Shown piece after piece: positions 50,601-59,600 of a stretch of DNA of 64,000 bases. The notes beneath the pieces were generated by a model. The model was not told the origin of the DNA. It searched no databases and saw only the letters and a list, made by a program, of their open reading frames with translations. Within the stretch, counting starts at the first letter, position 1; each line of letters opens with the position of its first letter. Origin of the DNA: DASUPK01 sp963782345 (GTDB taxonomy: Bacteria > Actinomycetota > Thermoleophilia > Solirubrobacterales > 70-9); the NCBI GenBank assembly GCA_963782345.1, contig CAWAJF010000004.1, forward strand, positions 434,001 to 498,000, read 5' to 3'. A program made the translations under genes and the position numbers.

Positions 50601-53475
50601 GGCCGGTGGGGCCGGCGGTGATCGTCGCGTCCGGGGCCGTGGTGTCGACCGTGAAGCTCCGGGTGGCGGCCGGGCCGGTGTTGCCGGCCTGGTCGGTGGC
50701 CTTCACCGAGAAGGTGTAGGTGCCGTCGGCGAGGCCGCTGAACTGCTTCGGCGAGGGGGTGCAGTCAGAGAAGCTGCCGGTGGCCGCGCCGGGGCCGTCG
50801 AGCTTGCATTGGAAGCTGGCGCCGGTCGGCTCGCTCGAGCTGTAGTCGAAGCTCGGGCTGGGGTCGGCGGTCAGGCCGGTGGGGCCGGCGGTGATCGTCG
50901 CGTCCGGGGCGCTCGAGTCCTCGGTGTAGCCGACCGAACTGGAGCAGGAGGAATCGCCGACCCCGTTCGTTGTCCGCGCGCTGAGGGCTGTGCTGCTGTC
51001 GTCGGCGACGCTGACCGTGATGCCCGAACCGGTGAACTCGGCGACCGAGCCGGATGCGTCTGCCGTGCCCGCACAGGTGGCGTTCTCATAGATCTTCACC
51101 TGGGTCGGCGAGCCGGCACCGGTCGTACCGATCACCTTCGGGATGTTGTTGTTGGCGGGGCTGGCCGGATCGGTGGCGGTAATGGTGGGAGCATCGGGCA
51201 GGCAGCTCACGGTCACCGCCACGCTCGCGCTGGAGCCGCCGTTCAGGGCGTAGGTGAAGTCGTCGGTGGAGGCCGGCGGGGCGTCGTTGCAGTAGTTCGG
51301 GTTCGGGGTGTAGGAGACGCTCTGGTTGTCGGCGGCGACCGTCACCGTGCCGTGGGCGGGCTGGGTGACCGAGGCGACGCTCTTCGGGCCGCCGTCGATG
51401 TCGGTGTCGTTGGCGAGGACGTCGACCTGGGTCGGGCCCGAGTCCTCGGCGACCGTCTTGGTGTCGTTGACCGCGACTGGCGGGCTGTCCCCGGCGCCGT
51501 TGACCGTGACGTCGCTCAGGGTCGGCGTCTGGTTCGTGTCAGTCGTGCTGAGCGCCGCCCGGTACTGCACATAGCGGGTGTTCCCGGGGATGTCGCCGCC
51601 CGAGGTCGCGATCGGAGTGAAGGCACTCCAGCCTGGGTCGTTCGGGTTCGGCGTGTCGCCGGTGCGGACGCTCATCGCGATGCCGGTGCCCGACGGCGTA
51701 GCGGAATTCCAGGTGAGCGCGCCCCAGTTGACGCTCTGGCCGGGGCCGGCGTCGAAAACCCGGGAGTCGAAGGTGCTCGCGCTCGGGTATGGGCTCATCC
51801 GCAGCCAGTCGACGGAAAGCTCCGCAGGGAGCGCCGAGCTGCCGTCGCTGACGGTTGGCCGCAGGTTCGACGTGAAGCTCCCCGTGTGGGTGACCTTGAG
51901 ATCGCCGTCCACGTAGTAGCGGACCTCGCCGGCATCCCACTCGATCCGGTACAGGTGCGGCGTGCCCGGTGAGACGCCCGGGATCGTGAAGAACGTCTCG
52001 CCCCCGCCGAAGTTAGTGCGAGCCCGGATCTCGTTGGTCGTGTTGCCGGTGCTGAAGATCGCGTAGACATCACTGGCGAAGTTGTCAGCCGTGAAGCCCA
52101 CGTGCTGGAAGGTCGCGGCATCGAACGTGGCGACGAATTCGAGCGACCGGCCGGCTGGATAGGTCGCGGTCGTGCTCGCTCGGGAGCCGTTGACTTGGAG
52201 CTGGCCGCTCGAGACCGTGGCGCTGCCGCCCCCCTCCCAGTTGGCGCTGTCCCAGCCGTCCGGCAGTCCGGGACCCCCCGAGAACTCCTCGCCCACGGTC
52301 GGCTTCAGGGTCACCTCGCCGTCGCCGGTCTGGGAGATGTAGGTGTTGGCGGCCAAGCTGCCGGCGCCGAAGTCGGAGACGGTGGTGTCGGTGAAGTCGA
52401 AGCTGAGCGCCGCGGTGGTGAAGCTCCAGCTGTCCGGCGAGCCGAGGGGGTTGCCAACCTCGTCCTCCACCGAGCCGTCGACGGTGACCGTGTAGACGGC
52501 GCTGGGGTCGAGGTCGGCGTTCGGGTCGAGCGTCGCGGTGGTCCCCGAGTAGCTGACGGCGGCGGGGACGTCGGTGCCCGAGCCCTGCTTTCGCAGGTGG
52601 ACGCTGGGGCCGGCGGTGATCGTCGCCGGGTTCATCGCCTCGCTGAAGTGGACCTGGACGTTGGTGTCGCGGGGGACGTCGGTGGCCCCCGATGCCGGAT
52701 CGCGGCCGGTGATCGTCGGCGCGGTGGTGTCCGCGCTCAGCGCATAGCCGATCGCGACCTGGTTCAGGACCGGCGTCTGGGTGCTGTCGCTCGAGGTGAG
52801 CACAGCCCGGTACTGGACGTATCGCGAGTTGCCCGGGATGTCGTCGCCGCTCGAGGCGATCGGGGTGAAGGGGCTCCAGCTGACGTCGGGGGTCGGGGTG
52901 TCGCCGGTGCGGACGCTGATCGCGATCCCCGTGCCTGAGGGCGTCGCTGAGTTCCAGCTGAGCGTGCCCCAGTCGGCCGTCTGACCGGCGCCAGCGTCGA
53001 AGACGCGGGAGTCGAACGTGCCCGAGCCCGGATAGGGGGTCATCCGCAACCAGTCGACCGTCAGCTCAGGCCCGCTGGTGTTGAGGTCGCTGGCGATCGG
53101 GCGCATCTGGGTGGAGCCGAAGTCTGCGGCGAGGGTCGCGACCAGGCCGCCTTCGACGTAGAAGCGGACCTCGGTCGCGTCCCACTCGATCCGGTAGGTG
53201 TGGGGGGATCCGACATACTCGTTGGGGTTGCCAATCGGCGTGTTCGTCTGCGTGCCTGCGACATTGGTTCTCGCATACAGCTGATTGGTGGTGAGGTTGG
53301 TGCTGAAGATCGCCCAGTTGGAGTTGTTGTTCAGGTCTATTCCGAAGCCGACGTGCTGGTTGTCCTGGGCGTCCTGGGCATTGAAGGTGGCCCGGAACTC
53401 AAGCGAGCGCCCTGAGCCGTAGGTAGCGGCGGTCCTTGCGTAGGCGCTGTCGACGTGCAGGCTCCCGCCGGACAC
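47320..53475 (-). CDS. Giant Ig-repeat surface protein, central fragment (frame 2)
   Basis: This frame of 2051 residues is open back to about 53640; the apparent start at 53475 is an internal GTG. In order it has a laminin-G/concanavalin-like domain, an SbsA-type Ig domain (DTTAPTITGRDPASGATDVP), a second laminin-G-like domain, a cadherin/Big_9-type domain (VAVNDTKTVAEDSGPTQVDV), one divergent Ig unit, and twelve identical 91-residue Ig units (APDATITAGPTGLTADPSPS onward). It ends at 47320 because of one extra C at 47328 relative to sister repeats. Confidence 0.7.
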   Translation of the reverse strand: MSGGSLHVDSAYARTAATYGSGRSLEFRATFNAQDAQDNQHVGFGIDLNNNSNWAIFSTNLTTNQLYARTNVAGTQTNTPIGNPNEYVGSPHTYRIEWDATEVRFYVEGGLVATLAADFGSTQMRPIASDLNTSGPELTVDWLRMTPYPGSGTFDSRVFDAGAGQTADWGTLSWNSATPSGTGIAISVRTGDTPTPDVSWSPFTPIASSGDDIPGNSRYVQYRAVLTSSDSTQTPVLNQVAIGYALSADTTAPTITGRDPASGATDVPRDTNVQVHFSEAMNPATITAGPSVHLRKQGSGTDVPAAVSYSGTTATLDPNADLDPSAVYTVTVDGSVEDEVGNPLGSPDSWSFTTAALSFDFTDTTVSDFGAGSLAANTYISQTGDGEVTLKPTVGEEFSGGPGLPDGWDSANWEGGGSATVSSGQLQVNGSRASTTATYPAGRSLEFVATFDAATFQHVGFTADNFASDVYAIFSTGNTTNEIRARTNFGGGETFFTIPGVSPGTPHLYRIEWDAGEVRYYVDGDLKVTHTGSFTSNLRPTVSDGSSALPAELSVDWLRMSPYPSASTFDSRVFDAGPGQSVNWGALTWNSATPSGTGIAMSVRTGDTPNPNDPGWSAFTPIATSGGDIPGNTRYVQYRAALSTTDTNQTPTLSDVTVNGAGDSPPVAVNDTKTVAEDSGPTQVDVLANDTDIDGGPKSVASVTQPAHGTVTVAADNQSVSYTPNPNYCNDAPPASTDDFTYALNGGSSASVAVTVSCLPDAPTITATDPASPANNNIPKVIGTTGAGSPTQVKIYENATCAGTADASGSVAEFTGSGITVSVADDSSTALSARTTNGVGDSSCSSSVGYTEDSSAPDATITAGPTGLTADPSPSFDYSSSEPTGASFQCKLDGPGAATGSFSDCTPSPKQFSGLADGTYTFSVKATDQAGNTGPAATRSFTVDTTAPDATITAGPTGLTADPSPSFDYSSSEPTGASFQCKLDGPGAATGSFSDCTPSPKQFSGLADGTYTFSVKATDQAGNTGPAATRSFTVDTTAPDATITAGPTGLTADPSPSFDYSSSEPTGASFQCKLDGPGAATGSFSDCTPSPKQFSGLADGTYTFSVKATDQAGNTGPAATRSFTVDTTAPDATITAGPTGLTADPSPSFDYSSSEPTGASFQCKLDGPGAATGSFSDCTPSPKQFSGLADGTYTFSVKATDQAGNTGPAATRSFTVDTTAPDATITAGPTGLTADPSPSFDYSSSEPTGASFQCKLDGPGAATGSFSDCTPSPKQFSGLADGTYTFSVKATDQAGNTGPAATRSFTVDTTAPDATITAGPTGLTADPSPSFDYSSSEPTGASFQCKLDGPGAATGSFSDCTPSPKQFSGLADGTYTFSVKATDQAGNTGPAATRSFTVDTTAPDATITAGPTGLTADPSPSFDYSSSEPTGASFQCKLDGPGAATGSFSDCTPSPKQFSGLADGTYTFSVKATDQAGNTGPAATRSFTVDTTAPDATITAGPTGLTADPSPSFDYSSSEPTGASFQCKLDGPGAATGSFSDCTPSPKQFSGLADGTYTFSVKATDQAGNTGPAATRSFTVDTTAPDATITAGPTGLTADPSPSFDYSSSEPTGASFQCKLDGPGAATGSFSDCTPSPKQFSGLADGTYTFSVKATDQAGNTGPAATRSFTVDTTAPDATITAGPTGLTADPSPSFDYSSSEPTGASFQCKLDGPGAATGSFSDCTPSPKQFSGLADGTYTFSVKATDQAGNTGPAATRSFTVDTTAPDATITAGPTGLTADPSPSFDYSSSEPTGASFQCKLDGPGAATGSFSDCTPSPKQFSGLADGTYTFSVKATDQAGNTGPAATRSFTVDTTAPDATITAGPTGLTADPSPSFDYSSSEPTGASFQCKLDGPGAATGSFSDCTPSPKQFSGLADGTYTFSVKATDQAGNTGPAATRSFTVDTAAPDTQILTHPADPTSSTDAHFTFSGSDPGGSGVASFECKLDSGAFAACTTPRDYSSLSEGSHTFSVRAIDQAGNPDASPDSFTWTVDTSAPETTIDSAPHGTDQ
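47641..50916 (-). repeat. Twelve tandem 273-bp repeats encoding 91-residue Ig units
   Basis: The unit boundary GTCGACCGTGAAGCTCC recurs at 47641, 47914, 48187 and so on every 273 bp to about 50916, giving 12 copies. By eye the copies are identical in DNA, not only in protein. This implies very recent amplification or active homogenisation. Confidence 0.92.
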
Positions 53476-53641
53476 GGTGGCGCCGGTGCCGGGCGTGCAG
53501 TTCTCGGGGTCGGAAGCGCTCCACGGGCAGCTCGTCCATCCCGCGGGGAGCGAGCTGCCGGAGAACTCTGATCCCTCGGTCGGCTTCAGGGTGACCTCGC
53601 CGTTGCCGGTCTCGGAGACGTAGGTGTCGGCGCCCGGGGGG
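53397..53641 (-). repeat. 245-bp direct repeat inside the giant gene, copy 1
   Basis: The segment matches 54641-54886 at an offset of 1244 bp. It spans the laminin-G-like domain start. The only change seen at its 3' edge is a G6 tract (53636-53641) where copy 2 has G7, and this shifts the frame. Confidence 0.8.
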
Positions 53642-56600
53642 CGGCGCTGAAGTCGGCGGTGGTGGTGTCGATGAAGCTGAGGCTCGCGGTGGTGAAGCTC
53701 CAGCTGTCGGGGGGACCGAGGGCGTTGCCGGCCTCGTCCTGCACCGAGCCATCGACCGTGACCGTGTAGACGGCGCTCGGGTCGAGATCCGTGTTCGGGT
53801 CGAGCGTCGCCGTCGTGCCCGAGTAGCTGACGCTGGCCGGCACATCGGTGCCTGAGCCCTGCTTTTGCAGGTAAATGCTCGAGCTGTCGATCGTCGCCGG
53901 GTTCATCGGCTCGCTGAACTGGACCTGGACGTTGGTGTTGCGGGGGACGTCGGTGGCGCCGGGTGAGGGGCTGCGGCCGGTGATCGTGGGTGGGGTCTGA
54001 TCGACCCCCACGCTGTAGGCGATCGAGACGTCGTTCAGCGTGAGTGTCTGGTTCGCATCGCTCGAACCGAGCTCAGCCTGGTATTGCACGTAGCGGGAGT
54101 TGCCGGGGATGTCACCACCGCTGCTGTTGATCGGGGTGAAGGCGCTCCAGTTCCCGTCAGGGGTGGGGGTGTCGCCGGTGCGGACGCTGATCTGCACGCT
54201 GGTGTTCGGCGGGGCATTCGCATGCCAGCTGAGCGCGCCCCAGTCGGCGGCCTGGCCGGCGTCGAAGACGCGGGAGGTGAAGGTGCCGGAGGCCGGGTAG
54301 GGGCTCATCCTCATCCAGTCCACGCTGACCTCGCCGCCCCCGGCGGTGAAGTCGCTGGCGATCGGGCGCATCTGGGTGGAGCCGAAGTTGGCGGCCTGGG
54401 TCGCGACCAGGGCCCCGTCCACGTAGAAGCGGACCTCCGTCGCGCCCCACTCGATCCGGTAGAGGTGCGGCGATCCGAGCAGGTTGCTCGGAAGCAGCGT
54501 ATCGGTCGTGGCGGGACCGTTGGTGCGGGCATTGAAACTGCCGTCGGCCATGACGCTGAAGATCGCCCAGTTGGGGTCGTTGTTGAGGTCCACCCCGAAG
54601 CCGACGTGCTCGGCCGCCTGGCCGCTGAAGTTGGCCACGAACTCAAGCGAGCGCCCTGAGCCGTAGGTAGCGGCGGTCCTTGCGTAGGCGCTGTCGACGT
54701 GCAGGCTCCCGCCGGACACGGTGGCGCCGGTGCCGGGCGTGCAGTTCTCGGGGTCGGAAGCGCTCCACGGGCAGCTCGTCCATCCCGCGGGGAGCGAGCT
54801 GCCGGAGAACTCTGATCCCTCGGTCGGCTTCAGGGTGACCTCGCCGTTGCCGGTCTCGGAGACGTAGGTGTCGGCGCCCGGGGGGGCGGCGCTGAAGTCG
54901 GAGACGGTGGTGTCGGTGAAGCTCGCCGAGGGGGTGGTGAAGCTCGCCGGATCCGCCGGCGGATTCGGCTCCGTCGCCGTGTTGGAGGCGGCGTCGGTGG
55001 AGTTCACCCGGTAGTGGTAGGTGGTGTTCGGCGCCAGCCCGGTGAGCTGGATGCTGTGGGAGGTGGTCAGCCCGGGGCTGCTCTGCTGCGAGGTCAACGA
55101 GCCGGGGCTGGTGCCGTAGTCGACCCGGGAGTTGGATGCCTCGTCGGTGTCCCAGGTGATGGTGGCGGTGCCGTCGCCCGTAGCCGAGGCGGCGACGTTG
55201 GAGATCGCCGGCGCGGTGTCGTCGACGGCGTAGGTCGCCTCGTAGTTGCCGGCGGTTGCGTCGAAGAACGCGTACTCGGCGCCCTTGATCGTCTGGGTGG
55301 TGGTGGGGATCTGCGTGCCGTCCCGCTTGACGGTGGTCAACGCTCCCACCGAGGAGGTGGTCGGAACCATTCCGCGGAGGCCGTTCGCGCCGGCGGCGTG
55401 GGTGACGCTGAAGCTCAGCTTGCTCCCGCTCCAGGAGACCCCGTCGAACGAGGATTGGTTGCGGCCGTCGAGCCAGTCCAGCATCTGCCGCGCCGAGACG
55501 ACCGGGATGCCATGCGAAAGCGCCGAGGCGACGATCGCGTCCGATCCCGAGCTCGAGGCGCTGTCGGTGTGCATGTTCGCGGTGAAGACGCCGTAGTAGC
55601 CCTCGGGCCCCAGCGCCTTGTTGAGCAGCGAGTCGATGTTGAACGGGTAGGTCTGGCCCGACTCGTCGGTCATCTGGGTGGCCGCCTGGTAGACGTCGAT
55701 CATCGAGCCGTTCAGATCGGCGAAGCGCATCGGCATCCCCGAGCCGGTGAACATCCCCGGGCGGTCCTGGATCCAGGGCTCGGGCCAGTAGTAGTAGTTG
55801 GTGTCAAGGCGGATGCCGTTCTCCAGCTCCACCTTCGGCTGCGTCGCCCAGTCGCTCCAGGCGATGCAGTGGGTGCGGTTGGTCGCGGGCGGCGCCAGGC
55901 TCGGGAAGTTGGCGGCCAGGTCGGCGAGCTGGCTCGAGTAGAAGGATTCGAGCTGGGCCTGGTCGGTCCAGTTGGCGCAGTTGGTCAGCGCATGCAGCGC
56001 GATCTCGAACCCCTGGCCCTGGAAGGCGGCGGCCTCGGAGTCAGAGATCGGGGTGCCCGGGTAGATGTAGGAGGTGCCCCGCACGCACTGCCAGTCGGCC
56101 ACCGAGCAGCCGGCGGGACTGTCGGCCTGGTACTGCTGGAAGCGGCCGACGGTGCCGCCGTTGCCGTGGTCGTCCCCGGTCATCACCACGGCCGCCTTCT
56201 TGTCTCGTGGCAGGAACCAGAACCGGGGCAGCGGCTTCTTCTGCAGGTTCATCTGCTCGATCAGGTTGGTCAGCAGGTGCTGCTGCTCGTCGGCCTGGGG
56301 GATGGCCACCTTGTTGAGATCGACCCAGTCGGGCTGCACGTCCCCGGTCTTGGCACCGAAGAAGAGATCGTCGGAGCGGATCAACTGGTTCCCGCCCACG
56401 GAGCTGTCGCGCTCGTCCCCCGACCAGGCCGGGTTGCCCTGGCGCGTCTCGACGACCGAGCGGGCGAGGTCGTAGGTGAAGGCCGCGGCGTGACCCGAGC
56501 CCACGCTTCGCATCGTCACCGCGGGGTTGGAGGTCGCGGTGGTCGCGTCGGAGTAGAGATTCGCCACGGCCTGGGCTCCGCTCAGCGTGTAGCGGTCAGC

Positions 56601-59600
56601 CGCCCCGTGGTACTGGATCGTCTGGCCGACGATGCCGGCGCCTGGTCCGGACGTGGTGTCGACCTTGAGGTACTCGTTCGACATCGGCGACCCGGCCGAG
56701 GTCAGGCCCAGCAGGCCCGCCAGCTGGGGATCCGGCCGGCTCGCGATCAGGTTGCCGCCCGCCTGCACCCAGTTGTCGAGCATCGTCACCTGCCCGGCGT
56801 CCAAGGGGCCATCGCCGAGGATGGCGACGTCGTGGGCGTTCAGCACCGCCGGGGTGACGTTGGTGATGTCCGTGGCGGTGAACTCGTTCAGGCCCTCCGC
56901 TCGAAGGATCTCGGCGAAGTAGCGGCTGAACGGATTGGCGCCGTTCGAGATCACCAGGACCGGGCCGCCCGGGCCCTCGTCGGGCGGTGGCGGTGGCGGC
57001 GCCGCCGTGGTGAAGGACCAGGTCGAGTCCGCGGCCAGCGGGTTTCCGGCGACGTCCTTGACGCCGTCCGGAAGGGGACCGCCCTTGACGGTCGCCGTGT
57101 AGGTGGTCGAGCTCTGCAGCGGTGCATCCGGGGTCAGCGTCGCCCTCCTGTTCGCACCGCTGTAGCTGACCGTCGCCGGGACCAGCACATCGGACGGATC
57201 CCGCAGCTGGACGTTGGTGCCGTTGATGGTGTTGGAGTCCATCGGCTCGTTGAAGGTCGCCGTCACGTTGGCGCCGGTGGCGACGCCGCTGGCGCCGCTG
57301 GCGGGCGAGCGCACGTTGATGGTCGGCGGGGTGTTGTCCGGCCCGACCGTGTTCGCGAAGACGACGTCGACCCCGTAGTTGCTCGACTGGAAGGCGTCGG
57401 GCCCGCCGCCCGCGAACAGCCCTCCGGATGTCCCGTACTTGTAGATGCCGTTCGGCCCGTCGACCCCGTCGCCGAGCGCATGCAGCGGCGCGCTGTCGAA
57501 GCCGCCGGTGGCGAAATAGTTGTTGCCGGCGGCGTAGTTGCCGTTGGGCGCGTAGTAGGAGGCGACGTATGTCGTATTGGCATCGATCGCCACCGGGCTG
57601 TCGAGGCTGATCTCCTGCCAGCCGGAGGCGGTCTCCCCGCTGAAAGTCGCCTCGGCCAGCTGGGTCCCTCCCGCCGTCCACAGGTGGCCGACGTGGGTGC
57701 CGGTGTTGCCGGAGGTCTTGTAGAAGCGCAGGCCGGTGATGAAGCCGGCCTGATCGGAGCGGAACTTGACGCCGACCTCGACCGCGTTCGGGTCGTTTTC
57801 GCCGGGGAGCGTGAAGGAGTTGTCCCAGATCGAGCAGGGGCAGGTGCGGGGGATGACGTTGACCGCGACGCCCGGGCCGGGGGTCTCGAGGTTGCCGCTG
57901 TCATCGGTCGCCCGCGTCTTGATCGTGGCGGGGCCGGTGGCGCCCGGGGTCCAGGAGTAGGTCCAGTCGTCTCGCCCCTGCGCGGGGTGCCAGGTGCTGC
58001 CGCCGTCGGTCGAGACCTCGACGCTCCCGACCTGGCCTCCGCCGGACTCTCCCGTCGCGTCCGTGGCGGTGCCGCTGATCGTGATCGGCTGGCCGCTGTT
58101 GACGTTGGAGCCGTCGAGCGGCGAGTTGATCACGGAGCTGGGGGGATCCGTGTCCGCCGAGGCCGTTGCCGGCACCAGGTCGCCCTGCAGCGTGTCGGGC
58201 TGGGCCTTCATGTCGGCGAGCAGGTTGACCGTCGCCTGCTGCATGCGCGGGTCAGGGGTCGAGCCGCCGCGGTCGTGGTTTCCGTCGAGCCCCCAGGACC
58301 ACTGAATCGTGCCGGCGCCGAAGACGAGCGCCCCGCTCGGGGCCTTGTACAGGGTCAGGTGGTGGGTCGCCGTGCCGGAGGCGTAGGTGGAGCCGTTGTC
58401 CTGGAGAACATCAACCCCGCTTCGCGTGGTCGAGGAATTGTAGACGAGCCCGGGCGGTCGGAAGCTGTTCTCGGGCGCCTCGTCCCACTCGTATCCGAGG
58501 GTGTCGTTGTTAAGGGTGGCTGTCTGGCCTGAGGCCTGCGAGGCGAGGCTGGTGTTGCGCCAGAGGCGCATCTTGCCGTCGGCGGCCGGCACGTCGATCG
58601 CGGAGGTGCCGGAGTTGACCCTGAACATCGTGCCCGTCAGCCCGTTCTCGGGGTTGGGCCCCTCGGGATTGAACGAGCGAACGTCGCGCCAGGTGCCGGT
58701 CCAGATGTTCGGCTCGGGGTCGATCTTGGCGCCCGCGTGAGTCTCCTTGTAACAGACGAGGGTTCGCCAGTCGGTGCTCGAGCCGTCGGCCGTGCTGGGC
58801 TCCCAGCGGGTCTTCCAGAAGCTCTCGTTGCCGGCGAAGAAGGCGAGGTTGACGCCGGCGGCCCGGGCCGTCTCGACGTTGGTGCGCTGGGTGGCAGACC
58901 AGTACTCGTCGTGACCGACCGAGAGGAAGGTTTTGTGATCGAGGATCTCGCTCCCTCTCCGGGCGCTGTCGACCCCGGTGAAGTAAGAGACGTCGTAGCC
59001 GTTGCGCTCCAGCCAGCGAACCATGGGGTACTCGGCGTTGAACGGCGAGTCCTCCGGAGTCGGACCGCGGGTGGTGAGGGGGCGGTTGTAGCTGACCTTG
59101 TAGGCCCGGGCCGGATTGGTCCCCGGCCCACCGTCGCTGCTCTGGTACAGGCTCCTGCCGCCGTACTGGTTGTAGGCCTCCCAGGTGGTGTCCTGGGTCT
59201 GGAAGAGGAGGTCCGACTGACCGGTGTCGTCGCGGACGATGAAGAAGATGTGGCTGCCGTCTGAGGCCCCGCCGCCGTCGCGGACGAGTTTGGCGAAGTA
59301 GATGCCCGACACTGCGTCGGCCGGGACCGCCCAGGAGGCGGACTCCGCCCAGTTGCCGCAATCGGTCAGCCCCGTCGTCGTCGGGTCGTCGATGCAATCG
59401 GGCTGCGTCTGCGGCAGACTCGCCGAGGGCGTGACGGTGACCACCTTGCGGGCGCCGTCGCCGTTGTAGTAGCCCATCCGGTAGATGTCGAGGTGATACG
59501 CCGAATAGGGGGTGTCGATCTTGAAGTGGACGGTCTCGCCGTGGTTGACGCTGATGTCGGTCGCGAACCCCTGCAGGTTCGGGTCGCCGGCGCCGCCGCC

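Noticed and set aside
47641..50916. A CRISPR array
   Set aside because: The repeats are 273 bp, contiguous, without spacers, and encode Ig-like protein units in frame.
44578..51972. A 2,464-residue open frame on the plus strand across the repeats
   Set aside because: It is antisense to the Ig-repeat gene, is Gly/Val/Arg/Glu-rich, shows no domain, and exists because the GC-rich, stop-poor repeat unit is a multiple of three. The minus-strand frames carry recognisable domains.
55014..58532. A 1,172-residue plus-strand open frame
   Set aside because: It is antisense to the N-terminal fragment of the giant gene, with composition typical of high-GC shadow frames and no recognisable domain.
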